Shown piece after piece: positions 19,558 through 27,370 of a DNA stretch of 64,000 nt. The stretch's first letter is position 1. Every line of letters begins with the position of its first letter. The stretch lies in contig NZ_BMPQ01000002.1 in assembly GCF_014647675.1 (NCBI RefSeq), positions 233,065 through 297,064 of the forward strand, read 5' to 3'. This stretch comes from Streptomyces flaveus. GTDB taxonomy: Bacteria > Actinomycetota > Actinomycetes > Streptomycetales > Streptomycetaceae. The translations under genes and the position numbers were made by a program. The notes beneath the pieces were generated by a model. The model saw nothing but the letters and a program-made list of their open reading frames with translations, was not told the origin of the DNA and made no database searches.

Positions 19558-20325
19558 TCAGAGGAACTTCGCCTTCCCAGGCCCCTCCTCCACAAAGCTC
19601 CGCATCCCCCGCTCCCGGTCCTCCGTCGCGAACAGCCCCGCGAACCAGTTGCGTTCCACCGCGAGCCCGGTCTCGAGGTCCGTCTCAAGACCCACGTCCA
19701 CCGACTCCTTGGCGGCCCGCAGTGCGAGCGCCGGTCCCTGCGCGAGCTTGGCGGCCCACGTGTGCGCCTGCTCGTACACCTCGGCGGCGGGCACGACCCG
19801 GTCCACCAGGCCCAGCGTGAGCGCCTCGTCGGCCCTGACCATACGGCCGGTGAAGATGAGGTCCTTGGCACGCGACGGCCCGATCAGCCGGGACAGCCGC
19901 TGGGTGCCTCCCGCCCCGGGGATCAACCCGAGCAGGATCTCCGGCTGGCCCAGCTTCGCGTTGTCCGCGGCGATGCGGTAGTCCGCGCACAGCGCCAGCT
20001 CGCAGCCCCCGCCCAGCGCGTAACCGGTGACCGCGGCCACCACCGGCTTGGGGATACGGGCCACGGCGGTGAAGGAGTCCTGCAGGGCCCGGGACCGTAC
20101 GACCATCGCCGTATGGTCCATGGCCTGCATCTCCTTGATGTCCGCGCCCGCCGCGAACACTTTCTCACCGCCGTAGAGGATCACGGCGCGCACGTCCTCG
20201 CGACGCGTGGCCTCCTCCGCGAGTTCCTTGAGCCTGTCCTGTGTGGCGACGTCCAGCGCGTTCATGGGCGGACGGTCGAGGCGGATCGTGCCGACACCTT
20301 CGGCGACTTCGAGATGCACAGTCAT
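19558..20325 (-). CDS. Enoyl-CoA hydratase/isomerase family protein
   Basis: A 255-residue crotonase-fold enzyme. It has the oxyanion-hole segments VILYGGEKVFAAGADIKEM and VTGYALGGGCELALCADYRIA, then LGQPEILLGLIPGAGGTQRL with the first catalytic Glu region preserved. Length and motifs fit EchA-type hydratases of beta-oxidation. ATG 20325 has no visible Shine-Dalgarno sequence (upstream AACCTTCCCTC), so a leaderless or unusual initiation is possible. The last codons are part of a 14-bp tandem repeat continuing past the stop. The exact CoA substrate is unknown. Confidence 0.93.
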   Translation of the reverse strand: MTVHLEVAEGVGTIRLDRPPMNALDVATQDRLKELAEEATRREDVRAVILYGGEKVFAAGADIKEMQAMDHTAMVVRSRALQDSFTAVARIPKPVVAAVTGYALGGGCELALCADYRIAADNAKLGQPEILLGLIPGAGGTQRLSRLIGPSRAKDLIFTGRMVRADEALTLGLVDRVVPAAEVYEQAHTWAAKLAQGPALALRAAKESVDVGLETDLETGLAVERNWFAGLFATEDRERGMRSFVEEGPGKAKFL

Positions 20326-20354
20326 GAGGGAAGGTTAACGGCGACTAACGACAA

Positions 20355-20391
20355 CGGGCCCGGTGTGCTCAGTCACAACACACCGGACCCG
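20355..20391 (-). terminator. Terminator hairpin of L,D-transpeptidase gene 1
   Basis: 13-bp arms CGGGCCCGGTGTG and CACACCGGACCCG with one G-U type position and an 11-nt loop, just 3' of the stop at 20415 on the minus strand. Confidence 0.8.
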
Positions 20392-20414
20392 TACGGTCTA
20401 CGAGAGACAGCCGC

Positions 20415-21665
20415 TCACCACTTGTCCCACGGCATGTTCCAGCCGTTGAGACCGTTGTCCGGGTCGATGATCCGGTCGTTGGAGTTCTTCACGATCACCA
20501 CGTCGCCGATCATCGAGCGGTCGAAGAACCAGCCCGCCGGACTCGAGGAGCTGCCGCCCTTCAGGTCGCGCAGGCCGATGCAGCCATGGCTGGCGTTGTA
20601 GTTGCCGAAGGCGCCGCCGCCCCAGTAGTTGCCGTGGATGAAGGTGCCCGAGGTCGACAGGCGCATGGCGTGCGATACGTCCTTGATGTCGTACTCGCCG
20701 CCGTAGCCGACCGTTTCGCCGTTCATACGGGTCATTTCGTGGCGCTCGGTGATGACCATCTGGCCGTTCCAGGTTTCGTAACCCGGCTTGCCCGTGGTGA
20801 CCGGGATGGTCTTGATGACCTTGCCGTCGCGCTTGACGGTCATCTTCTTGGACTTGACGTCCACGGTGGAGATCTGGCTGCGGCCGATGGTGAACTCCAC
20901 GGTCTTGGCCTGCTCGCCGTAGACGCCGGGCCGGCCCTTCACGCCGTCGAGGTCGAGGTCGACCGTGACCTTCGTACCGGACTTCCAGTATTTCTCGGGC
21001 CGGAAGTCCAGCCGGTCGTTGCCGAACCAGTGGCCCTTGACCTCCACAGCGGGCTCCGTCTTGATACGGATGGCCTTCTCGACGTCCTCGGGGTTGGTGA
21101 TGCCCCGCGTGAAGTTGATCGAGAAGGGCATTCCGACGCCGACCTTGGAACCGTCCTCGGGTGTGAAGATGCCGACGAAGGTGTTCTTCGGGGTCAGCGT
21201 CGTGAAGCTGGACTCTTCGGTCGCCTGGCGGCCCTCGGAGTCCTTGGCCGTGGCCTGAACCTTGTACTTCGTGTCGGACGCCAGGTGGTGCGTGGGCGTC
21301 CAACTCGCCCCGCCGTCAGTGATGTCGCCCGCTACCGCCTTGCCCTTCGCATCCTCGACAGTGACCTTGGTCAGTTTGCCCTTGGCCGCGGATATCTTCA
21401 GGGCGCCGCTGGTGTCCACGTCGTCGGCGCCGTCCTTGGGCGCTATGGTCACGACGGCCTGTGAGGTCTTGGTCTCGGCCTGGTCAGAGCCGCCCTTGCC
21501 GTTCTTGTCGCCGCTGGAGCCCGAGTCGGGCTCCCCTCCGCCGCCGCACGCCGTCACGGCGATCAGCAGCACGCCGAGTATCAGCGCCAGAAGCCCCGTA
21601 CGCCCTGTACGTCCGTGCCCCCGTGCGCCAACCGACGCCCCCGATATCGGTCGCCCGTTGTTCAA
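20415..21665 (-). CDS. L,D-transpeptidase lipoprotein (Ig-like/YkuD), copy 1
   Basis: A 416-residue cell-envelope enzyme that cross-links peptidoglycan 3-3. After a basic N-terminus and hydrophobic helix, the lipobox ends at about Cys40 (VTAC), then a Gly/Ser linker and two Ig-like domains (the second with HWFGNDRLDFRPEKYWKSGTKV). The YkuD catalytic domain carries IHGNYW...SHGCIGLRD with Cys362 and a conserved Trp-rich tail. A TTG start at 21665 is chosen because GGGGAG lies 8 nt upstream; the frame extends further without one. It is a paralogue of the next gene, in tandem, and resembles mycobacterial LdtMt2-type proteins. Confidence 0.93.
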   Translation of the reverse strand: MNNGRPISGASVGARGHGRTGRTGLLALILGVLLIAVTACGGGGEPDSGSSGDKNGKGGSDQAETKTSQAVVTIAPKDGADDVDTSGALKISAAKGKLTKVTVEDAKGKAVAGDITDGGASWTPTHHLASDTKYKVQATAKDSEGRQATEESSFTTLTPKNTFVGIFTPEDGSKVGVGMPFSINFTRGITNPEDVEKAIRIKTEPAVEVKGHWFGNDRLDFRPEKYWKSGTKVTVDLDLDGVKGRPGVYGEQAKTVEFTIGRSQISTVDVKSKKMTVKRDGKVIKTIPVTTGKPGYETWNGQMVITERHEMTRMNGETVGYGGEYDIKDVSHAMRLSTSGTFIHGNYWGGGAFGNYNASHGCIGLRDLKGGSSSSPAGWFFDRSMIGDVVIVKNSNDRIIDPDNGLNGWNMPWDKW

Positions 21666-21856
21666 CTTGCTTCTCCCCTCGCACGGCCCGTCAACCGGGC
21701 CCGCACTCCTGCGCGTCGCACGCGCGCACCGCGCCAATCAACCATATGACCAGCAGCGGTGGCTCCTCGTAATTGTCACTTTTCAGTCGCAAGTTCAGCT
21801 GAAAGCGATCTCGTGTTCACGTCCCTCTGTCCGTCTTATGTCCCGCCCATGTCCGG

Positions 21857-23113
21857 CTAATTCATGGCGGAGCCCGCCTTCCACTCCTTCCATGCCATGT
21901 TCCATCCTCCGAGTCCGTTGTCGGGAGCGACCTTCTTGTCATCGCTGTGCACGACTTCGACGACGTCACCGACCAGGCTGCGGTCGAAGAACCAGCCCGC
22001 GGGAGTCGTGGAGCTGCCGCCCTTCACATCGCGCAGGCCCACACAGCCGTGGCTGACATTGGTGTTGCCGAAGACGCCGCGCGCCCAGTAGTTGCCGTGC
22101 AGGAAGGTCCCGGAGTTGGTGAGCCGCATCGCGTGCGGGACGTCCGGGATGTCGTACTCGCCCTTGCCGTCGGCGTCCTTGAAACCGACCGTGGCGCCGT
22201 TCATCCGGGTCACCTTGAGCTTCTCGGTGACCACCATCTTCCCGTTGTACGTCGTGGATTCGGGGGCGCCCGCGGTGATCGGCACGGTGGCGAGGAGCTT
22301 GCCGTCGCGGCGTACCTCCATGGTGTGCTCGGCGGCGTCGACGAGGCTGGTCTGGCTGCGGCCGATGGTGAAGGAGTAGGTCCGGTGCTGGACCCCGTGG
22401 ACGCCGGGCGCCGCCTCGACGTCCCGTAGCCGCAGGGCGACGGTGACCTTCGTACCCGGCTTCCAGTATTTCTCGGGCCTGAAGTCCAGCCGGTTCCTGC
22501 CGAACCAGTGCGGGCGGATCTCGACGGCGGGACGTGCCCGTACGTGGATCGCGCGCTCGACGGCCGCCCGGTTCTGGATCTCGCGGTTGAACTGGAGCGA
22601 GACGATCATTCCGGTGCCGACGGTCGACGGGTACGCGGGGGTGACGTGTCCGATGAGCCGCTTGCCGGGGACGTGCGTCCGAAACGTCGTATGCCGCGCG
22701 ATCCGCCGCCCGTGCCCGTCGAGGGCGACCGCGTCCACGGTGTACGTGGCGGCCGGCTCCAGCCTTCCGTCGCCGGCCGGCCGCCAGGTCATGCCGTTCG
22801 CTTCGATGCGCCCGGGGACCGGGGACTCCTGCGCGTCGGACTCCTGCGCGTGCCGGGACTTGACGACCTTCACCGACTCCAGACGCCCGGACTCCACCTG
22901 TACTTTCAGCTCCTGGTCCGGGCGTACGGCCTTGCTGCCGTCGTCGGGCAGGATGCGGATCGTCTCCTCGGGTGAGCGGGGTTTGCCGAGCACGCTGTCG
23001 AGCCCGTGGGAGGTGCATGCCGTGGCAGCGGCCAGCAGCCCTGCCCATGTCAGTACGACGGTCATCACTGACTGTGTGCGCCGTGTGCGCCTGTGTGCAT
23101 CCATCACGTGCAC
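21857..23113 (-). CDS. L,D-transpeptidase lipoprotein (Ig-like/YkuD), copy 2
   Basis: About 418 residues with the same order as copy 1: signal and lipobox (LLAAATAC), Ig-like domains (HWFGRNRLDFRPEKYWKPG is nearly identical to copy 1), and a YkuD domain with LHGNYWARGVFGNTNVSHGCVGLRD, catalytic Cys about residue 357. Start is uncertain between GTG 23113 and ATG 23104; an AGGAGGGG sits a little far upstream. The two copies have diverged strongly outside the catalytic and RPEKYW regions, so this is an old duplication. It is divergent from glgX. It should remodel peptidoglycan outside the membrane. Confidence 0.92.
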   Translation of the reverse strand: MHVMDAHRRTRRTQSVMTVVLTWAGLLAAATACTSHGLDSVLGKPRSPEETIRILPDDGSKAVRPDQELKVQVESGRLESVKVVKSRHAQESDAQESPVPGRIEANGMTWRPAGDGRLEPAATYTVDAVALDGHGRRIARHTTFRTHVPGKRLIGHVTPAYPSTVGTGMIVSLQFNREIQNRAAVERAIHVRARPAVEIRPHWFGRNRLDFRPEKYWKPGTKVTVALRLRDVEAAPGVHGVQHRTYSFTIGRSQTSLVDAAEHTMEVRRDGKLLATVPITAGAPESTTYNGKMVVTEKLKVTRMNGATVGFKDADGKGEYDIPDVPHAMRLTNSGTFLHGNYWARGVFGNTNVSHGCVGLRDVKGGSSTTPAGWFFDRSLVGDVVEVVHSDDKKVAPDNGLGGWNMAWKEWKAGSAMN

Positions 23114-23260
23114 CCAACGATCATTCCCCTCCTGGGGAAACGTGAGTGCGAGCCTTGCTCTGGGCAGAACAGTGGGAAGGACGACGCGACGATGAGCCAT
23201 GGCCGGGACGCCATGTGTTCTTCTTGGCGCCGTTCAACCGAGCCGCTGGAGGTTGAACAG

Positions 23261-25591
23261 GTGTCGAGCGCACCCGAGCAGGAGATCGAGCAGATCGAGC
23301 AGCAGGAGGAGCGTGCGCCGGGCGACGGGCTGCCCGGTCAGCAGAAGCTCGCCCCGGGCAGCGGGCTGCCCGCTTCCGCTCCACAGGGGCATGCCCCGTC
23401 CCCCGTGCTGAACGGCGCGGCGCGTACGGCGCCCGTCATGCCCGTATGGCCCGGTGCCCCGACCCCGCTGGGGGCGCGCTTCCGGGTCGGCCCCGACGGC
23501 GTGGCGGGCACCAACTTCGCGCTGTGGGCGGGCGGCGCGGAGTCGGTCGAGCTGTGCCTCTTCGACGACGAGGGCGTGGAGGTGCGGCTGCCTCTCACCG
23601 AGCTGACCCATGAGATCTGGCACGGTTTCGTGCCGGGCGTGCGGCCGGGACAGCGGTACGGCTTCCGTGTGCACGGCCGCTGGGACCCGTGGACGGGCGC
23701 CCGCTGGAACCCGGCGAAGCTCCTCCTCGATCCGTACGCGCGTGCCGTCGACGGCGACTTCGGTCTGCCGCCCGAGGTGTACGGGCACGTCCGCGACTGG
23801 CCTCAGCAGCAGGTCGCCGACACCGTGCGCGACGACCGGGACTCGGCGCCGTACGTCCCGAAGGGTGTCGTCGTCCACGATGACGCGCCCGACGACGAGT
23901 GGTCGGACGACCGCCGCCCGAAGACGCCGTGGGCGGACTCGGTGATCTACGAGGTGCATGTACGCGGCTTCACCCGCCTGCACCCGGACATCCCCGAGGA
24001 ACTACGGGGTACGTACGCGGGGTTGGCGCACCCGGCGGCGATCGAGCACCTGGTGAAACTGGGCGTGACGGCGGTCGAGCTGCTGCCGGTGCACCAGTTC
24101 GCGCACGAGGACCATCTGCTGCGGCGGGGCCTGAAGAACTACTGGGGCTACAACTCCATCGGCTACTTCGCGCCCCACGCGGCGTACGCGGCCTCCGGGA
24201 CGAGGGGCCAACAGGTCGGCGAGTTCCGGCGCATGGTGCGCGCGCTGCACGCCGCCGGTATCGAGGTCATCCTCGACGTGGTCTACAACCACACGGCCGA
24301 GGCAAGCGAGTTGGGCCCGACGCTGTCGCTCCGCGGCATCGACAACCGCGGCTACTACCGGCTCCAGGAGGACGCGCGGCGGTACGCGGACTACACGGGC
24401 TGCGGCAACACCCTGCACGTCGTCCAGCCGCACGTCCTGCGCCTGATCACGGACTCGCTGCGCTACTGGGTGACGGAGATGGGCGTGGACGGTTTCCGCT
24501 TCGACCTGGCGGCGGCGCTGGCCCGCTCGATGCACGACGTGGACATGCTGTCCCCGTTCCTGGCTGTCATCGCACAGGACCCGGTGCTGCGCCGGGTGAA
24601 GCTGATCGCGGAGCCCTGGGACGTGGGCTCTGGCGGCTACCAGGTAGGGGCGTTCCCACCCCTGTGGACGGAGTGGAACGACCGCTACCGCAACGCGGTA
24701 CGCGACTTCTGGCGGGGCGCCCTGCCGGACGTACGCGACCTGGGGTACCGCCTGTCCGGCTCCAGCGACCTGTACGCCTGGGGAGGCCGCCGCCCGTACG
24801 CCTCCGTGAACTTCGTGACCGCCCACGACGGCTTCACCCTGCGCGACCTGGTGTCGTACGAGCGTAAGCACAACGCGGCGAACGGGGAGGGGAACCGGGA
24901 CGGCACGGACGACAACCGTTCCTGGAACGGGGGCGTGGAGGGCGAGACGGACGACCCGTCCATACGTGCGCTGCGACGCCGTCAGCTGCGTAACCTGCTG
25001 ACGACTCTGCTGCTCTCGACGGGCGTGCCCATGCTGGTCGCGGGCGACGAGCTGGGCCGGACGCAGCGGGGCAACAACAACGCGTACTGCCAGGACAACG
25101 AGCTCAGTTGGGTCGACTGGCGTCTGCTGGACGACCCCGAGTGGCGGCCCCTCTTCGACCTCACCTCCCGCCTGATCGCCCTGCGCCATGAGCACCCCGT
25201 GCTGCGAAGCCGGGCGTTCTTCTCGGGCAAGGCCCATTCCACGGACGGGCTGCGCGACCTGGCCTGGTTCACGGCCCACGGCAAGGAGATGACGGAACAG
25301 GACTGGTACGACCCGACCACCACGCTCGCCATGTACCTCTCCGGCCGCGACATCCCCGGCCGGGACGCCCAGGGCACCCCGATCACGGACGACAGCTTCC
25401 TCGCGGTCCTCCACGCGGGGGAGCAGCCGGTGGACTTCGTCCTCCCCGGGTCGCCTTGGGCGGAGAGCTACGAGGTCGTGGTGGATACGTCGCTGGACGA
25501 GCAGGGGGTGGCGCCGGGGGTGGTGCATCGGGCTGGGGCGGGGATTTCGGTGCCGGGGCGGGCGGTTCTGCTGCTTCGGGTAGTGGGGTGA
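23261..25591 (+). CDS. glgX: Glycogen debranching enzyme GlgX
   Basis: A 776-residue GH13 enzyme cleaving alpha-1,6 branches of glycogen or limit dextrin. An N-terminal acidic, Gln/Glu-rich leader of about 55 residues precedes the CBM48-like domain (PLGARFRVGPDGVAGTNFALWA). The catalytic residues are Asp415 (VDGFRFDLA), Glu451 (LIAEPWD) and Asp523 (FVTAHDGF). The GlgX-type C-terminal part has GDELGRTQRGNNNAYCQDNE. GTG 23261 is chosen for its GGAGG 8 nt upstream; the open frame extends to 23093. It complements glgP, 14 kb away, in glycogen breakdown. Confidence 0.95.
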   Translation: MSSAPEQEIEQIEQQEERAPGDGLPGQQKLAPGSGLPASAPQGHAPSPVLNGAARTAPVMPVWPGAPTPLGARFRVGPDGVAGTNFALWAGGAESVELCLFDDEGVEVRLPLTELTHEIWHGFVPGVRPGQRYGFRVHGRWDPWTGARWNPAKLLLDPYARAVDGDFGLPPEVYGHVRDWPQQQVADTVRDDRDSAPYVPKGVVVHDDAPDDEWSDDRRPKTPWADSVIYEVHVRGFTRLHPDIPEELRGTYAGLAHPAAIEHLVKLGVTAVELLPVHQFAHEDHLLRRGLKNYWGYNSIGYFAPHAAYAASGTRGQQVGEFRRMVRALHAAGIEVILDVVYNHTAEASELGPTLSLRGIDNRGYYRLQEDARRYADYTGCGNTLHVVQPHVLRLITDSLRYWVTEMGVDGFRFDLAAALARSMHDVDMLSPFLAVIAQDPVLRRVKLIAEPWDVGSGGYQVGAFPPLWTEWNDRYRNAVRDFWRGALPDVRDLGYRLSGSSDLYAWGGRRPYASVNFVTAHDGFTLRDLVSYERKHNAANGEGNRDGTDDNRSWNGGVEGETDDPSIRALRRRQLRNLLTTLLLSTGVPMLVAGDELGRTQRGNNNAYCQDNELSWVDWRLLDDPEWRPLFDLTSRLIALRHEHPVLRSRAFFSGKAHSTDGLRDLAWFTAHGKEMTEQDWYDPTTTLAMYLSGRDIPGRDAQGTPITDDSFLAVLHAGEQPVDFVLPGSPWAESYEVVVDTSLDEQGVAPGVVHRAGAGISVPGRAVLLLRVVG

Positions 25592-25600
25592 ACCCAGCGC

Positions 25601-27370
25601 TCAACCCCCGGACGCCTGTCCGTGCCACGACCCCCACAGCGCCGCATACGCTCCGCCCGCCGCCACCAAGCTCTCGTGCGTGCCCACCTCCGTCAGGCAC
25701 CCCGACTCCATGACGGCCACCCGGTCCGCGTCATGGGCCGTATGCAGGCGGTGGGCGATCGCGATCACCGTGCGGCCGGTGAGCACGGCCGCCAGGGCGT
25801 GCTCCGTGTGGCGAGCCGTGGACGGGTCCAAGAGCGCTGTGGCCTCGTCGAGGATCAGTGTGTGCGGGTCCGCCAACACCACTCGCGCCAGGGCGAGTTG
25901 CTGAGCCTGTGAGCCGTCCGGACGGTGCCCGGTGGGGCCCAGCTCGGTGTCAAGCCCGGAGGGCAGCTCGGCCACCCAGTCCGCGCCCACCGCTGCCAGC
26001 GCCGCCCACAACTCACCGTCACCAGCGGACGGTTCGGCGATCAGCAGGTTGTCCCGGACCGTTCCCAGGAACACATGGTGCTCCTGGGTGACGAGCACGA
26101 CCTGCCGCCGCAACTGCTCCGGCCCGAGCGCGGCGATCGGCACCCGCCCCACCGTCACCGTCCCGGAACTCGGCGCATCGATCCCCGCGAGCAGCCGGCT
26201 CAACGTGGTCTTGCCCGCACCTGACGGACCGACGATCGCCAGCCGCTCCCCCGGCCGCACCGTCAGGTCCACTCCGCGCAACACCTCGCCCCCACGGTCG
26301 TACGCGTACCGCACCCCCGTGACATCGATCCGGTCGTCCTCCGGCGTGGGACAGGACGCCGCCGAAGCCTGCGGCGCCCGCCCCAGCCCCTCCACGCGGG
26401 CGAACGACGCGCCACTGCTCTGCAACTGCTCGACCCGCATCAGAATCGTGTCGAGCGGCGACTCGAGCTGACGCAGATACAGCGCCGCCGCGATCACCGC
26501 ACCCAGGCTCATCAGCCCCCGCTCGTGCAGGACACTGCCCGCCAGCAGCACGCCGACCACGGGGACGATGTACGAGACCTCCACGACCAGGAAGAACACG
26601 GAGCGCAGGTACAGCGTGTACATCCGGGTGCGACGGGACGTCTCCAGCGCGTCCCGGCTCGCCGCGATCCGCCGCCCCTGAAGGCCGAAGGCCTCGACCG
26701 TACGAGCTCCCGCAGCGGTGGCCGCCACGATCTCGGCGACCTCCGACGTGGCGGCACCCTCGGCGAGATACGCGGCGCGCGCCCGGCGCAGATACCAGCG
26801 CAGTACGAACCAGATGCCGATCTGACCGAGCACCGCGCAGACACCGAGCAGCGGATCGAGGAAGAAGACCGCGCCGAGGATGAACAGGCACTGCACCGAG
26901 GAGATCAGCAACTCGGGTCCGGCATCGCGCAGCATGGTGCCCACCTGGGCGACATCGGCCGTGCCCCGCGCGGTCAGATCACCCGTGCCGGCCCGCTCCA
27001 CGACCGAGGCGGGCAGCGACAGGGCCCGCTCGACGAACTGCTCGCGCACCCGCGCCAGCGTCCGCTCCCCGAACCGGTGCCCCACATAGCGGGCCCACCG
27101 CGTCAGCAGCAACTGCGCCAGCGCGCACAGCAGAATGGCGAGCGCCAGCCGGTCCACGACGTCCACGCCACCGCCCGCCCTGACCTCGTCGATGATGCGG
27201 CCGAGCAGCCAGGGGCCGACGAGTCCGACGGCGGCGGCCAGCGCGTTCAGAGCGAGCACGGCGGTGAAGGCGCGCCCGTCCACCCGGATCAGCCGCCCCG
27301 CCGCCCGCCGCACATCGGCCGCTTCGGCGACGGGCAGCTGACCGGACGACTGCTTCGTCACCGATGTCAC
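25601..27370 (-). CDS. ABC exporter half-transporter with intact ATP site residues but degenerate signature motif
   Basis: A 589-residue type IV ABC exporter: six-helix transmembrane domain (about residues 30-320) plus nucleotide-binding domain. Walker A GPSGAGKTT (381-389), Q-loop Gln429, Walker B LILDE (505-509) and H-loop His540 are intact. The LSGGQ signature is replaced by PDGSQAQQ (about 484-491). GTG 27370 overlaps the stop of the upstream partner (GTGA). It is made to pair with the 582-residue neighbour, whose signature is intact but whose Walker motifs are lost, giving one competent composite ATP site. Substrate unknown. It ends 9 nt from the convergent glgX stop. Confidence 0.92.
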   Translation of the reverse strand: MTSVTKQSSGQLPVAEAADVRRAAGRLIRVDGRAFTAVLALNALAAAVGLVGPWLLGRIIDEVRAGGGVDVVDRLALAILLCALAQLLLTRWARYVGHRFGERTLARVREQFVERALSLPASVVERAGTGDLTARGTADVAQVGTMLRDAGPELLISSVQCLFILGAVFFLDPLLGVCAVLGQIGIWFVLRWYLRRARAAYLAEGAATSEVAEIVAATAAGARTVEAFGLQGRRIAASRDALETSRRTRMYTLYLRSVFFLVVEVSYIVPVVGVLLAGSVLHERGLMSLGAVIAAALYLRQLESPLDTILMRVEQLQSSGASFARVEGLGRAPQASAASCPTPEDDRIDVTGVRYAYDRGGEVLRGVDLTVRPGERLAIVGPSGAGKTTLSRLLAGIDAPSSGTVTVGRVPIAALGPEQLRRQVVLVTQEHHVFLGTVRDNLLIAEPSAGDGELWAALAAVGADWVAELPSGLDTELGPTGHRPDGSQAQQLALARVVLADPHTLILDEATALLDPSTARHTEHALAAVLTGRTVIAIAHRLHTAHDADRVAVMESGCLTEVGTHESLVAAGGAYAALWGSWHGQASGG

